Part shown: in pieces, positions 6,722 to 14,871 of the stretch
Layout: every line of letters starts with the position of its first letter
Position numbering within the stretch: the stretch's first letter is position 1
NCBI GenBank assembly: GCA_049585815.1
Contig: JBAVAR010000051.1
Span: 1 to 17,993, forward strand
Direction of reading: 5' to 3'
From: DATLSM01 sp049585815
Lineage (GTDB): Bacteria; Actinomycetota; Thermoleophilia; Solirubrobacterales; 70-9
DNA length: 17,993 nucleotides
Translations under genes and position numbers: made by a program
The notes under the pieces: model-generated
Seen by the model: only the letters and a program-made list of their open reading frames with translations
Databases searched by the model: none
What the model was told of the DNA's origin: nothing

Positions 6722-7198
6722 TCATCGCATTCGCCCCTTGAACTCGCGCTCGACCTCGCGCCGAACATCGCGCTCGGCGATCTCGCGGCGGCGATCGCGG
6801 CCCTCCTTGTTGCGGGCCAGCGCCAGCTCCACCTTCGCCCGCGAACCCTTGAAGTAGATCCGGGTGGGGATCAGGGTCAGTCCTTTCTGGGCCGTCGTTC
6901 CAACCAGGCGCTCGATCTCGGCGCGGTGGAGGAGCAGCTTGCGCGGCCGCTCGGGCTCGTGGTTCTGATTGCTCGCCGGCGCGTAGGGGGGGATGTGGAG
7001 ATTGCGCAGCCAGACCTCGCCGCCGTCGAGGACGGCGTAGGCGTCGGTCATCTGGGCCTTGCCTCCGCGCAGGGACTTGACCTCAGAGCCGCGCAGGGCG
7101 ATCCCCGCCTCCATCGTCTCCACCAGCTCGAATTTGTGGCGCGCGCGCCGGTTGGTGGCGACGTCACCGGAGGCCGGCTGGCGCCGTTTCTCAGCCAC
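6722..7198 (-). CDS. smpB: SsrA-binding protein SmpB
   Basis: SmpB binds tmRNA, promotes its alanylation and brings it into the empty A site of stalled ribosomes. The 158-residue length is typical. The OB-fold core is clear: ARHKFELVETMEAGIALRG near the start, SEVKSLRGGKAQMTDAYA and LRNLHIPPY in the middle, then RPRKLLLHRAEIERL and the GLTLIPTRIYFKG strand. The basic C-terminal tail, which follows the mRNA channel, is present, though the usual GKxxYDKR motif reads NKEGRDRR here. The GTG start (7198) overlaps the 3' end of the exoribonuclease gene by 8 bases and has GGAG 7 bases upstream. It is the fifth gene of the ftsE-ftsX-protease-nuclease-smpB run, and its RNA partner ssrA lies 3.4 kb away. 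Confidence 0.97.
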   Translation of the reverse strand: MAEKRRQPASGDVATNRRARHKFELVETMEAGIALRGSEVKSLRGGKAQMTDAYAVLDGGEVWLRNLHIPPYAPASNQNHEPERPRKLLLHRAEIERLVGTTAQKGLTLIPTRIYFKGSRAKVELALARNKEGRDRRREIAERDVRREVEREFKGRMR

Positions 7199-8753
7199 GG
7201 GCTGGCTCCAGGTCAACGCGGCCCCGGGAAGCTTCGACTCCCCCCACCGCGACCGCGATCGGGTCGCCGAGCCGCACCCGCTTGCCGCTGCGGCGACCGA
7301 CCAGGGCGGTCTCGGTGCCGTCCAGCTCAAAGTACTCCCCCCGCATGCGGCGGGCGGGGAGAAAGCCCTCATAGACGTCACCCAGCTCGCCGCCGAAGGA
7401 GACGAAGGCACCTGCCCGGATCACGCCTGAGACCTCTCCCTCAAACTCCGCGCCCGCGCCGCGCTCGCGCAGCTCTCGCTCAAGCAGATAGGCGGCGCAG
7501 ACATCGTCGGCTTGGTGCTCGATCCGCGCCGAGTTGCGCTCGCGCTCAGAACAGTGGGCGGCCACCTCGCGGGCCTCGAGGCGGCGCGGTGCCTCCTCCC
7601 CCTCCCCCAGCGCGGCGAGCAGGGCGCGGTGGACGACGAGATCCGGATAGCGGCGGATCGGCGAGGTGAAGTGGCAGTAGGCGGGGCTGCCGAGCCCGGC
7701 GTGGCCGCTGTTTCGCTCGCTGTAGAGGGCCTGCTTGAGGGAGCGGAGCACGAGCGATGTATACGCCTCGCGTCCGTGACCGCGCCGCGCGGCCTCGCGG
7801 CCCACGAGTCGGCTCGCCTCGGCCGCTAGCTCACCGGCCTGCTGGGGGGAGAGGCCCGCACCCAGCGCTGGCGTCGGCACCCCCAGCGCGTGAAGCTGAG
7901 CGATCAGGCGCTCAACGCGGGCGGGGTCGGGCAGGGCGTGCACGCGATAGATCGCCGGCACCCGCCGGCGCTCCAGGAGCTGCGCCACCTGTTCGTTGGC
8001 GAGGATCATCAGCCGCTCGATCAGGCGGTGGGACTCGGTCTGAGCCACCGAGTGAGCGCCGGTCACATCGCCGGCGCCGTCGAAGCGAAACTCGGGCTCG
8101 GCGGAGTGGACCTCGAGCGCGCTCTGCCCGCGGCGATCGCCGAGGGCAGCCGCCGCCTCCCGCGCGATCGCCAGGGCCTCGGCGACGGGCTCCGGCGGCC
8201 TTGAGCGGCCGGCGAAGATTGCGTCGAGGTGCTCATAATCGAGGCGGGCATCGGAGCGGATCAGGGTGCGCGCAAAGCGCGCCGATCGCGGCTCTCCTCC
8301 GGACCCCAGCTCGATCTCGGCGCTGACCGCGAGCCGCTCCTGGCCGGGGGTGAGGCTGCACGCCTCGCTGCTCAGGGCGTGGGGCAACATCGGCTCGACC
8401 GAGCCGGGAACGTAGGTGCTGTTGGCACGCAGACGAGCCTCGACGTCGAGCGGGGAAGCGGGGCGCACAAAGGCGGCGACGTCGGCAATGTGGACCCAGA
8501 TCCGCACCCCATCCCCCTCGCGACGGGCCGAGATCGCGTCGTCGAAATCGCGAGCGCTGGCCGGGTCGACGGTGAAGGTCGCAAGCGCCGTGAGATCGCG
8601 ACGCCCGCCCTCCCCCAGCGCCGCTGCCCCCGCCACCTTCCCCGCCTCAAGCTCAAGCGCCGCGCGGAAACCGCGAGCCCCCAGCGCCTCGTCCATCAGC
8701 GCCTCGAGCGCCTCGCGTGCCCGCTTGGGCGAGCGCGACCCCCGCGGCGTCAA
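7191..8753 (-). CDS. rnr: RNase II/R family 3'-5' exoribonuclease (short form)
   Basis: A 520-residue RNB-domain nuclease, likely degrading structured or tagged mRNA from the 3' end. The RNB domain starts almost at once; the metal-binding aspartates D63, D69, D71 and D72 in TVDPASARDFDDA match the E. coli RNase R set (D272, D278, D280, D281) in spacing. HFTSPIRRYPDLVVHR is a further RNB hallmark, and an S1 RNA-binding domain ends the protein (from about GAEFEGEVSGVI). The two N-terminal cold-shock domains of canonical RNase R (about 800 residues) are absent. The TTG start at 8753 overlaps the protease stop as TTGA, which argues that the short N-terminus is genuine. Placement upstream of smpB fits a role with trans-translation. 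The symbol rnr is by family; RNase II-like naming is possible. Confidence 0.9.
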   Translation of the reverse strand: MTPRGSRSPKRAREALEALMDEALGARGFRAALELEAGKVAGAAALGEGGRRDLTALATFTVDPASARDFDDAISARREGDGVRIWVHIADVAAFVRPASPLDVEARLRANSTYVPGSVEPMLPHALSSEACSLTPGQERLAVSAEIELGSGGEPRSARFARTLIRSDARLDYEHLDAIFAGRSRPPEPVAEALAIAREAAAALGDRRGQSALEVHSAEPEFRFDGAGDVTGAHSVAQTESHRLIERLMILANEQVAQLLERRRVPAIYRVHALPDPARVERLIAQLHALGVPTPALGAGLSPQQAGELAAEASRLVGREAARRGHGREAYTSLVLRSLKQALYSERNSGHAGLGSPAYCHFTSPIRRYPDLVVHRALLAALGEGEEAPRRLEAREVAAHCSERERNSARIEHQADDVCAAYLLERELRERGAGAEFEGEVSGVIRAGAFVSFGGELGDVYEGFLPARRMRGEYFELDGTETALVGRRSGKRVRLGDPIAVAVGGVEASRGRVDLEPARG

Positions 8754-9937
8754 CCGTGGACCTGGTGCGCCAGGACTTCGAGGGCCCGCCGCATCGCCTC
8801 ATCGGGGCGGGTGCGCGGATTGTCCTTGGCGTAGACGTCCGGGTGGATCCCCTTGCCCGCCAGGTTGACACCGCTCGGCGTGAAGTACTCGCCCACCGTC
8901 AGCTTCAGCGCGCCGCCGTTTGAGAGGGGAATCTCCTGCTGGAAGACACCCTTGCCGTAGGAGCGGGTACCGACGACCGTGGCGCCGATGTCGTCGGCCA
9001 GAGCCGCCGTCAGGATCTCCGCCGAGGAGGCGGTATCGCGATCGATCAGGACAACGACTGGGACCTTGACGATGTCCCCGCCGGAGGAGTGGTAGACGGA
9101 GTTGCCCTCGGCTCTCGATGTGGTGGAGACGACGACCCTACCCTTCGCCATGAAGAGGCTGGCGATCGAGACGGCTTCCTGCAGCAGTCCGCCGCCGTTG
9201 CCCCGCAGGTCGAGCACGATCCCCTGCGCGCCTTCTCGCTCCACCCTTCGCAGTGCCTTGGCAACCAGCTGATCGGAGTTATCGGTGAAACTCGAGAACC
9301 GCACGTAGCCGAGTTTGTGGCCGTCGACATCCTCCATCCGGGTGAAGGTGACGGGCGTGGTGATTTCGGCTCGGGTGACGTGGACGCTTTCCACCCCGGG
9401 GCGCCCGGGCCGCACCACGCCAAGTCGGACGCTGGTGCCTTCCGGGCCGGTGATCAGATCCTTGGCCACCGTCAGGCCCTTGCCGGCAAGCGGCCTGCCG
9501 TTCACCGAGACGATCACGTCACCTCGTCTCAGCCCGACCCGCCTTGCCGGGGATTCGGGCAGGACGCGTTCGGTGAGGATGCCGCGGCGATCGGGCGCGA
9601 TCACAATTCCGATCCCCGAGAAGTGGCCGTCGAGCTCTTCGTTGAAGCCCGCCAGCGCCTTCGGCGGAAAGTATTCGGAGAACCGGTCGTGGAACTGCCT
9701 GCGCAGACCGCGAACCATCCCGCCGAGTGAGGAGTCGGTCAGTGAGGACTGGCCGACGGGACGGTAGTAGTTGTCTTCGATCAGTTCGGTCGCTTCGCTG
9801 CTGAGTCCGCCGGTATCGCCGACAAATCGGCTGCGCAGGAAGCTGGGCAGATGGCTGGGATGCCCGCCCAACCACATCCCCGCGCAGAGGGTGAGGACAA
9901 GGACGGCGAGGAGCCCCGCGATCCGCCCAGCTCTCAC
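8750..9937 (-). CDS. S41 family C-terminal processing peptidase (CtpA/Prc type)
   Basis: A 395-residue exported serine protease. An N-terminal signal anchor (about 5-24, RIAGLLAVLVLTLCAGMW) puts the enzyme outside the membrane. A PDZ domain follows (about 105-185, with HFSGIGIVI and the SPARRVGLRRGDVIVSVNG segment), then the S41 catalytic domain. The Ser/Lys dyad is S304 in DTASSAEI and K329 in SYGKGVFQ, 25 residues apart as in E. coli Prc. LDLRGNGGG is another hallmark. Substrates are unknown; relatives trim or degrade envelope proteins, and the position behind ftsX hints at control of cell-wall enzymes. GTG at 9937 is chosen because TGAGG precedes it by 5 bases and it begins 7 bases after the ftsX stop; earlier in-frame starts lie inside ftsX. 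Confidence 0.93.
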   Translation of the reverse strand: MRAGRIAGLLAVLVLTLCAGMWLGGHPSHLPSFLRSRFVGDTGGLSSEATELIEDNYYRPVGQSSLTDSSLGGMVRGLRRQFHDRFSEYFPPKALAGFNEELDGHFSGIGIVIAPDRRGILTERVLPESPARRVGLRRGDVIVSVNGRPLAGKGLTVAKDLITGPEGTSVRLGVVRPGRPGVESVHVTRAEITTPVTFTRMEDVDGHKLGYVRFSSFTDNSDQLVAKALRRVEREGAQGIVLDLRGNGGGLLQEAVSIASLFMAKGRVVVSTTSRAEGNSVYHSSGGDIVKVPVVVLIDRDTASSAEILTAALADDIGATVVGTRSYGKGVFQQEIPLSNGGALKLTVGEYFTPSGVNLAGKGIHPDVYAKDNPRTRPDEAMRRALEVLAHQVHG

Positions 9938-9944
9938 GCGGGCC

Positions 9945-10874
9945 TCAGACCTTGAGGAAGCGCCGCAGCGTGACCCCGGAACCGACCGCCGAGACGAGCA
10001 CCGCGGAGCCGAAGAGCAGGCCGACGAGCGCCGGGAAGGAGAGGGTGCTGTTGTTCTGCGCCGCGAGGAAGGCAAAGGTCTTGCTCAGCGGGTCGACGAT
10101 GGTGATCTTGCCCAACCACAGGATCAGTATGGCCACCAGGCCGCCCGCGAAACCGACCACCATCCCCTCGATCATGAAGGGCCAGCGGATGAACCAGCGG
10201 GTCGCGCCGACCAGTCGCATCACCTCGACCTCGCGGCGGCGGGTGTAGATCGAGAGTCGGATCGTGTTGCCGACCAAAAGCAGCGAGGCGGCGATCAGCA
10301 GCGCGGTGATCACGGTCAACACGATCTTCAGCGCGCTGGTCACCTGGGCGATCTTCTGAACCCCCTGCTGGGGGGCGAAGGTTGATTCTTCGGCGGGGAT
10401 GATCGAGGAGATCGGACGCGGCTTTCCGTTTGGACCCGGCGGTGCGACGGCGGCCCGCACCGCGGCCAGATTGCCGGCCTGATCGGCCTTGACGGAGAAG
10501 TTGGCCGGCAGCGGATTGTGGCCGTTTAGCTGGGCGATCGATTCTTCGACTTTCTTTTTGCCGTAGGAGCCTTTGAATTCAGCCAGCGCCTCGGGCTTGG
10601 TGATGAAATGCACCGCGGCGACGTGGGGGATCGCTTCCAGCTTCCTCTGCAGCGCGGTGATTTCCGCGCTGGTCGCATCGTCATAGACCGGGACCCGGAA
10701 TTCGAGGCTGTTGCTGACCTGTTCGCTCTTGGCCTGGGTGGTCTGCAGGACCGGGATCAGGACGCCGAGCAGGATCACGGTGACGACCGTGGTGACGATC
10801 GCCGCCAGGCTCGGGGCACCGTTGCGGCGCAGGGCGCGGAAGGCCTCCTGGGTGAAGAAGACGAGTCTGCCCAT
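9945..10874 (-). CDS. ftsX: Cell division protein FtsX (permease-like)
   Basis: FtsX is the membrane half of the FtsEX complex, which couples ATP hydrolysis in the cytoplasm to activation of peptidoglycan hydrolases at the septum. The 309-residue protein has the expected layout: cytoplasmic N-terminus (LVFFTQEAFRALRRN), TM1 (about 22-42), an extracellular domain (about 45-170), then TM2 (about 180-205), TM3 (about 228-255) and TM4 (about 280-303). The cytoplasmic loop TRRREVEVMRLVGATRWFIRWPF is the FtsX/MacB signature segment. Length matches actinobacterial FtsX. The ATG overlaps the ftsE stop as ATGA, so the two are translationally coupled. Confidence 0.96.
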   Translation of the reverse strand: MGRLVFFTQEAFRALRRNGAPSLAAIVTTVVTVILLGVLIPVLQTTQAKSEQVSNSLEFRVPVYDDATSAEITALQRKLEAIPHVAAVHFITKPEALAEFKGSYGKKKVEESIAQLNGHNPLPANFSVKADQAGNLAAVRAAVAPPGPNGKPRPISSIIPAEESTFAPQQGVQKIAQVTSALKIVLTVITALLIAASLLLVGNTIRLSIYTRRREVEVMRLVGATRWFIRWPFMIEGMVVGFAGGLVAILILWLGKITIVDPLSKTFAFLAAQNNSTLSFPALVGLLFGSAVLVSAVGSGVTLRRFLKV

Positions 10875-11716
10875 CAGAACAGGGACTCGCTGCCGTGGCC
10901 GTTGGTCTGACCCTCGTTGCCGACGCCCATCTCGGCCTTCATCCTCAGGCCGAACTCGGTGGTCGACTCCTCGGTGTAGCCGCCGCTGACCTCATCGCGA
11001 ACGACGCGGCCCTCGTAGAGCTCGATCACCCGCCGGCGCATGTTGTCGACCATCTCGCGATCGTGGGTGACGACGAGGACGGTCGTCCCGGTCTTGTTGA
11101 TCCGGTAGAGCAGCTGCATCACCCCGATCGAGGTGACCGGATCGAGGTTGCCGCTGGGCTCATCGGCGAGCAGCAGCGGCGGATGGTTGACGAAGGCACG
11201 GGCGATCGAGACGCGCTGCTGCTCGCCGCCGGAGAGCTGGTCGGGGTAATTGTGCAGCTTGGTCGAGAGACCGACGAGGCGCAGGGTCTCGGGCACCTGC
11301 TCGCGTATTTCGGCGCGGCTGGCGCCGATCACCTGCAGCGCGTAGGCGACGTTGTCATAGACGGTGCGGTCGGGGAGCAGCTTGAAGTCCTGGAAGACGG
11401 TGCCAATGCTGCGCCGCAGCTGCGGGATCTTCTTCTCCGCCAGGGTGCCGATGTCACGGCCGGCGATCTTGACGCTGCCCTCGGTGGCAGAGAGCTCGCG
11501 GATCAGCATCTTGATCAGGGTCGACTTGCCGCAGCCGGTCGGCCCGACCAGGAAGACGAACTCGCCGCGGCCGATCGCGAGCGAGACCCGGTCAAGCGCC
11601 ATGTGGCCGCCGGGATAGACCTTGGTCACCTCGCTCAGCTCGATGATCGGCCGAGCGGCGCGGCGGGGTCGCCGCGACTCATCGTCGCGCTTGGGTCTCT
11701 TGCCAGCTCTTGCCAT
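10874..11716 (-). CDS. ftsE: Cell division ATP-binding protein FtsE
   Basis: The ABC ATPase of FtsEX. It carries Walker A GPTGCGKST (58-66), a Q-loop in GTVFQDFKLL, the signature LSGGEQQR (161-168), Walker B LLLADEP (181-187) and the switch His H218 in VVTHD. The 280-residue form begins at ATG 11716 and has about 23 basic residues before the usual IELSEVTKVYPGG start, plus a polar C-terminal tail of about 45 residues; both extend beyond the roughly 225-residue core. GGAG lies 14 bases upstream, rather far, so the start is not certain; an in-frame TTG at 11764 would add 16 residues. First gene of the coupled ftsE-ftsX-protease-nuclease-smpB set. Confidence 0.95.
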   Translation of the reverse strand: MARAGKRPKRDDESRRPRRAARPIIELSEVTKVYPGGHMALDRVSLAIGRGEFVFLVGPTGCGKSTLIKMLIRELSATEGSVKIAGRDIGTLAEKKIPQLRRSIGTVFQDFKLLPDRTVYDNVAYALQVIGASRAEIREQVPETLRLVGLSTKLHNYPDQLSGGEQQRVSIARAFVNHPPLLLADEPSGNLDPVTSIGVMQLLYRINKTGTTVLVVTHDREMVDNMRRRVIELYEGRVVRDEVSGGYTEESTTEFGLRMKAEMGVGNEGQTNGHGSESLF

Positions 11717-11735
11717 GCCCGGGGTCAGTTCTCCG

Positions 11736-11764
11736 GTAACAGGGTGACTCCTGCGCACCGTCAA
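11736..11764 (-). promoter_or_regulatory. Possible ftsE promoter
   Basis: On the minus strand, TTGACG (11764-11759) lies 17 bases before TGTTAC (11741-11736), ahead of the ftsE ATG. The -35 match is good and the -10 match poor. If used, it rules out the longer TTG start of ftsE. Judged by eye only. Confidence 0.3.
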
Positions 11765-11786
11765 GCGCGCAAGACCCCGCCCACAG

Positions 11787-11803
11787 AAGGTTGGCGAAAC
11801 CTT
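11787..11803. repeat. Small hairpin between tkt and ftsE
   Basis: AAGGTT (11787-11792) and AACCTT (11798-11803) form a 6-bp stem with a 5-base loop, 20 bases beyond the tkt stop. No T-run follows. It may be a weak transcript end for tkt or a regulator site for ftsE. Confidence 0.35.
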
Positions 11804-11822
11804 AGCGAATTGTTAGCGGACG

Positions 11823-13700
11823 CTATTGATCAACGGGGGAGGACTCTTGATCCAAGGCCCGCTCCGCCGCGGAGACGATGTGCGCGGCGTCGATTCCGGC
11901 GGCGGCGAGCAGTGCCCCCGGCGGGCCGCTGCCCGGGCGCTCGCTGACGGCGAGGCGGACCAGCCGGGTGCTCACCCCGGCGTCGGCCAGCGCGGTGGCG
12001 ACGACCTCACCGATCCCCCCCTCCGCCCAGTGATCCTCCACCGTGAGCAGGGCACGGGTCTCGCGCGCCGCTCGCACCAGGGCGCCGGCATCAACCGGCT
12101 TGACCGAGTACAGGTCGATCACCCGGGCCTCGATCCCGCGCCCGGCAAGCTCCTCGGCGGCGGCGAGGCACTCGTGCAGGGTGATGCCGGCACCGATCAG
12201 GGTGAGGTCATCGGCGCTCCCCGATCGAGGCGTGCGGCTGCCCCCGATCGCGAAGGTCTCATCGGGCCCGTAGATGACCGGGGTGGCGCCGCGGGTGGTG
12301 CGCAGATAGCTGATGCCCCGATCGCCACGCATCGCATCGAGGAGCCCGACCGTCTGGTTGGCATCGCAGGGATAGAGCACCGTGCTGCCGAGTACGGCGC
12401 GCAGGGAGGCGATGTCCTCGAGCGCCATCTGCGATGGCCCGTCGGGCCCGATCGAAACCCCCACGTGGGAGCCGCAGAGCTTCAGGTCAGCTCCGGAGAT
12501 CGCCGCCATCCTGACGAAGTCATAGGCGCGGGCCAGGAATGCGCCGAAGGAGGAGGCAAAGGGCTTCCACCCCCGGACCTGAAAGCCCACCGCGGCCGCG
12601 ACCATCTGCTGCTCGGCGATGAACATCTCAAAGAAGCGCTGCGGGTGCTTGTCGGCAAACCGCTCGGCGTAGGTCGAGTTCCCCACCTCGGCGTCGAGCG
12701 CCACAACCCGCTCGTCGAGGGACCCGATCCAGGCGAGGGCATCGCCATATGCCCCCCGCGTCGCCACCTGCTCGCCGAGCCCGTAGCGGGGCCGCTCGAC
12801 CGGCTCGGTGGCGATCTCAAAGGGCTGTGCCCGGGGCGGGCTCCCGACCGCGACGCTCAGCGAGCGGATGCCGCCCAGCTCCTCGATCGCCGCCTGCGGG
12901 TCGGCCAACGGCTTGCCGTGCCAGTTCTCCTTGTCCTCGACGGCGGAGACACCCGACCCCTTCTTGGTACGGGCGAAGATCGCCGCGGGGGCCTCTGCCG
13001 CCAGGGCCTGCGCGTAGGCGTCATCGATCGCCGCGAGGTCATGTCCGTCTATCTCCTGCACCTGCCAGCCGCAGGCGCTGGCGCGCGCCGCCAGGGAGGA
13101 GGTGTCCCAGCCGTGCATCGTCGGTCCCCGCTGGCCCAGTCGGTTGACGTCGATCACCGCGATCAGGTTCCTCAGCCGCGCGTAGCCGGCGTGCTCGAAG
13201 GCCTCCCACATCGAGCCCTCGGCCATCTCCGAATCCCCGCACAGCACCCAGACCCGCAGCTGCGAGGATTCCAGGCGCTCGGCGGCGAGCGCGACGCCGA
13301 CGGCGATCGGCAGGCCCTGGCCGAGGGAGCCGGTGGCAACATCCACCCAGGGGATCTCCGGCGTCGGGTGACCCTGCAGCCGCGAGCCGAATTGACGGAA
13401 GCTGAGCAGCTCCTCGTCTGCGATCGCCCCCGCCGCCTTGTAGAGCGAATAAAGCAGCGGCGAGGCGTGGCCCTTGGAGAAGATCAGGTGGTCGTTGGCG
13501 CGGTTCTCGGGGTCCTCGAAGTCATAGCGCAGGTGGTTGGCGAGGAGCACCGCCATCAGATCGGCGGCCGACATCGAGGAGGTCGGGTGGCCGGAGCCGG
13601 CCGCAGCCGCGGCGCGGATCGCGTCGACGCGGAGCTGGCGGGCGAGCTCGCCGAGCTGGGGCTCGCTGATCGCAGATTGCGCGGTGCTGAGCTGGTGCAA
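11823..13700 (-). CDS. tkt: Transketolase, short (animal-type) form
   Basis: Thiamine-diphosphate enzyme moving two-carbon units between sugar phosphates in the pentose phosphate pathway. The 625 residues match the short form known from human transketolase (623) rather than the roughly 660-residue E. coli form. Visible motifs: GSGHPTSSMSAADL (H38), FSKGHASPLLY (H78), GHPTPE (H111), the cofactor motif GDSEMAEG (155-162) with DVNRLGQ, and IAEQQMVAAAVGF carrying catalytic E363. An intact pyrimidine-binding and C-terminal domain follows. DXPS is less likely because the DVNRLGQ/AEQQM pattern is transketolase-specific. The TTG start is chosen because AGAGG lies 8 bases upstream. It follows nadA by 54 bases, across a strong hairpin, so the two may be partly co-transcribed. 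Confidence 0.95.
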   Translation of the reverse strand: MHQLSTAQSAISEPQLGELARQLRVDAIRAAAAAGSGHPTSSMSAADLMAVLLANHLRYDFEDPENRANDHLIFSKGHASPLLYSLYKAAGAIADEELLSFRQFGSRLQGHPTPEIPWVDVATGSLGQGLPIAVGVALAAERLESSQLRVWVLCGDSEMAEGSMWEAFEHAGYARLRNLIAVIDVNRLGQRGPTMHGWDTSSLAARASACGWQVQEIDGHDLAAIDDAYAQALAAEAPAAIFARTKKGSGVSAVEDKENWHGKPLADPQAAIEELGGIRSLSVAVGSPPRAQPFEIATEPVERPRYGLGEQVATRGAYGDALAWIGSLDERVVALDAEVGNSTYAERFADKHPQRFFEMFIAEQQMVAAAVGFQVRGWKPFASSFGAFLARAYDFVRMAAISGADLKLCGSHVGVSIGPDGPSQMALEDIASLRAVLGSTVLYPCDANQTVGLLDAMRGDRGISYLRTTRGATPVIYGPDETFAIGGSRTPRSGSADDLTLIGAGITLHECLAAAEELAGRGIEARVIDLYSVKPVDAGALVRAARETRALLTVEDHWAEGGIGEVVATALADAGVSTRLVRLAVSERPGSGPPGALLAAAGIDAAHIVSAAERALDQESSPVDQ

Positions 13701-13723
13701 GGACGAAACCTCTTCTCGGAGCC

Positions 13724-13754
13724 GGCGGGAGGCGGACTCTATCTCGCTCCCGCC
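13724..13754 (-). terminator. Intercistronic hairpin after nadA
   Basis: GGCGGGAG (13724-13731) and CTCCCGCC (13747-13754) form a perfect 8-bp GC-rich stem with a 15-base loop, directly abutting the nadA stop codon and ending 23 bases before the tkt start. No T-run follows, so it may be an inefficient terminator, an attenuator or an mRNA 3'-end stabiliser separating nadA from tkt. Confidence 0.45.
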
Positions 13755-14786
13755 CTAACCGGTCGCCACCATGCGCTCGATCGGCAATCGCGCGCGCGCG
13801 GCGATCTGTGCCGGGACGCTGACCTCGAACTTCATCTCCCGGAGGGAGTCGCGCAGCTTGGGCAGGGTGATCATCTTCATGTATCTGCAGAACGCCATCC
13901 GGTTGGCCTCGATCAGCTCTGCGTGCGGCGCCGCGCGCTGAAGCGGGTAGAGCATCCCGTTCTCGGTGGCGATAATGAAGCTGCCGTCGGGGTGGGCTTC
14001 GACGTGGCCCAGCATGCCGGAGGTCGAGAGCATGTGAACGCCCTCGGGGTCGATGTCACCGGCGGCGAGGAACTCCATCGCCTGGGTTGCGCAGCCGCAC
14101 TCGGGGTGAATCAGGAGTTCCGCCTCGGGGTGTTCGGCTCGGCTGCGGGCGATGTCCTCGGGGCGGATCCCGGCATGGACGTGGCACTCGCCATCCCAGA
14201 TGTGAAAGCGGCCCCGGCGCTCGGGGTCCTCGTGGATGGCGGTCTCGCGCTCGACGAAGGCGCCCAGCCACATGTCAGGGCCGAAGAGAATCTCGGTCTC
14301 GGGACCGTGCTCTGCCCAGATGTGTTCGACCACCTTGACCGCGTTGGAGGAGGTGCAGCAGTAATCGGTCTGCGCCTTCACCTCGGCCGAGGTGTTGACG
14401 TACATCACCACCATCGCCCCGGGGTGCTCGGCCCTCCAGGCCCCCAGCTGCTCGGCGTCGATTGAGTCGGCAAGCGAGCAGCCGGCCCCGAGGTCGGGGA
14501 TCAGGACCGTCTTTTCGGGCGAGAGAATCGAGGCGGTCTCGGCCATGAAGTGCACGCCGCAGAAGGCGATCGCGTCGGCGTCGGTGGCGGCCGCCTGACG
14601 CGAGAGGCCGAGCGAGTCACCCAGGTGATCGGCGACGTCTTGGACCTCGGGCAGCTGGTAGTTGTGGGCCAGGATCACCGCGTTGCGCTGGGCGGCGAGC
14701 TCGCGCACCTCCTCGCTCAGGGCAGCGACCTCCTCGGGCTCAAGGACGTCCGGCATGGTGGGTTGGATCGTCGGGAGCTCTTGCAC
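13755..14786 (-). CDS. nadA: Quinolinate synthase NadA
   Basis: Condenses iminoaspartate with dihydroxyacetone phosphate to quinolinate, the ring-forming step of NAD synthesis. This is a [4Fe-4S] enzyme; the three cluster cysteines are C103 (PDLGAGCSLAD), C230 (IHPECGC) and C300 (FCRYMKMITL). AHNYQLPEVQDVADHLGDSL near residue 40 and the YVNTSAEVKA segment are family hallmarks. At 343 residues with an insert including HIWDGECHVHAG, it is the long Bacillus-type form. GTG at 14786 is favoured because AAGGAAGG ends 5 bases upstream; ATG at 14756 is the alternative. nadC is 1 kb away on the same strand but separated by mutM in the opposite direction. nadB (aspartate oxidase) is not in the window. 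Confidence 0.96.
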   Translation of the reverse strand: MQELPTIQPTMPDVLEPEEVAALSEEVRELAAQRNAVILAHNYQLPEVQDVADHLGDSLGLSRQAAATDADAIAFCGVHFMAETASILSPEKTVLIPDLGAGCSLADSIDAEQLGAWRAEHPGAMVVMYVNTSAEVKAQTDYCCTSSNAVKVVEHIWAEHGPETEILFGPDMWLGAFVERETAIHEDPERRGRFHIWDGECHVHAGIRPEDIARSRAEHPEAELLIHPECGCATQAMEFLAAGDIDPEGVHMLSTSGMLGHVEAHPDGSFIIATENGMLYPLQRAAPHAELIEANRMAFCRYMKMITLPKLRDSLREMKFEVSVPAQIAARARLPIERMVATG

Positions 14787-14855
14787 GGAGCCCTTCCTTT
14801 CCTGATGTTCGCTGGCCCGGCGGTTGCCTTGAACCAGTCGAATGAACGTCTTGGA

Positions 14856-14865
14856 AGTCTAGCCT
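14856..14865. promoter_or_regulatory. Overlapping divergent -10 elements, nadA and mutM
   Basis: TAGCCT (14860-14865, +) and TAGACT (14861-14856, -) both fit the TANNNT pattern of actinobacterial -10 boxes and overlap at CTAG. On + the box ends 6 bases before the mutM ATG, implying a leaderless transcript. On - it leaves nadA a leader of about 60 bases. No convincing -35 boxes are seen. Confidence 0.3.
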
Positions 14866-14871
14866 TTGTCG

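Noticed and set aside
11826..14465. An 879-residue open frame on + across tkt and nadA
   Set aside because: It is antisense to two clear enzymes; its composition (many Gly, Arg, Asp, His) is what high-GC antisense frames give, and no motif is present.
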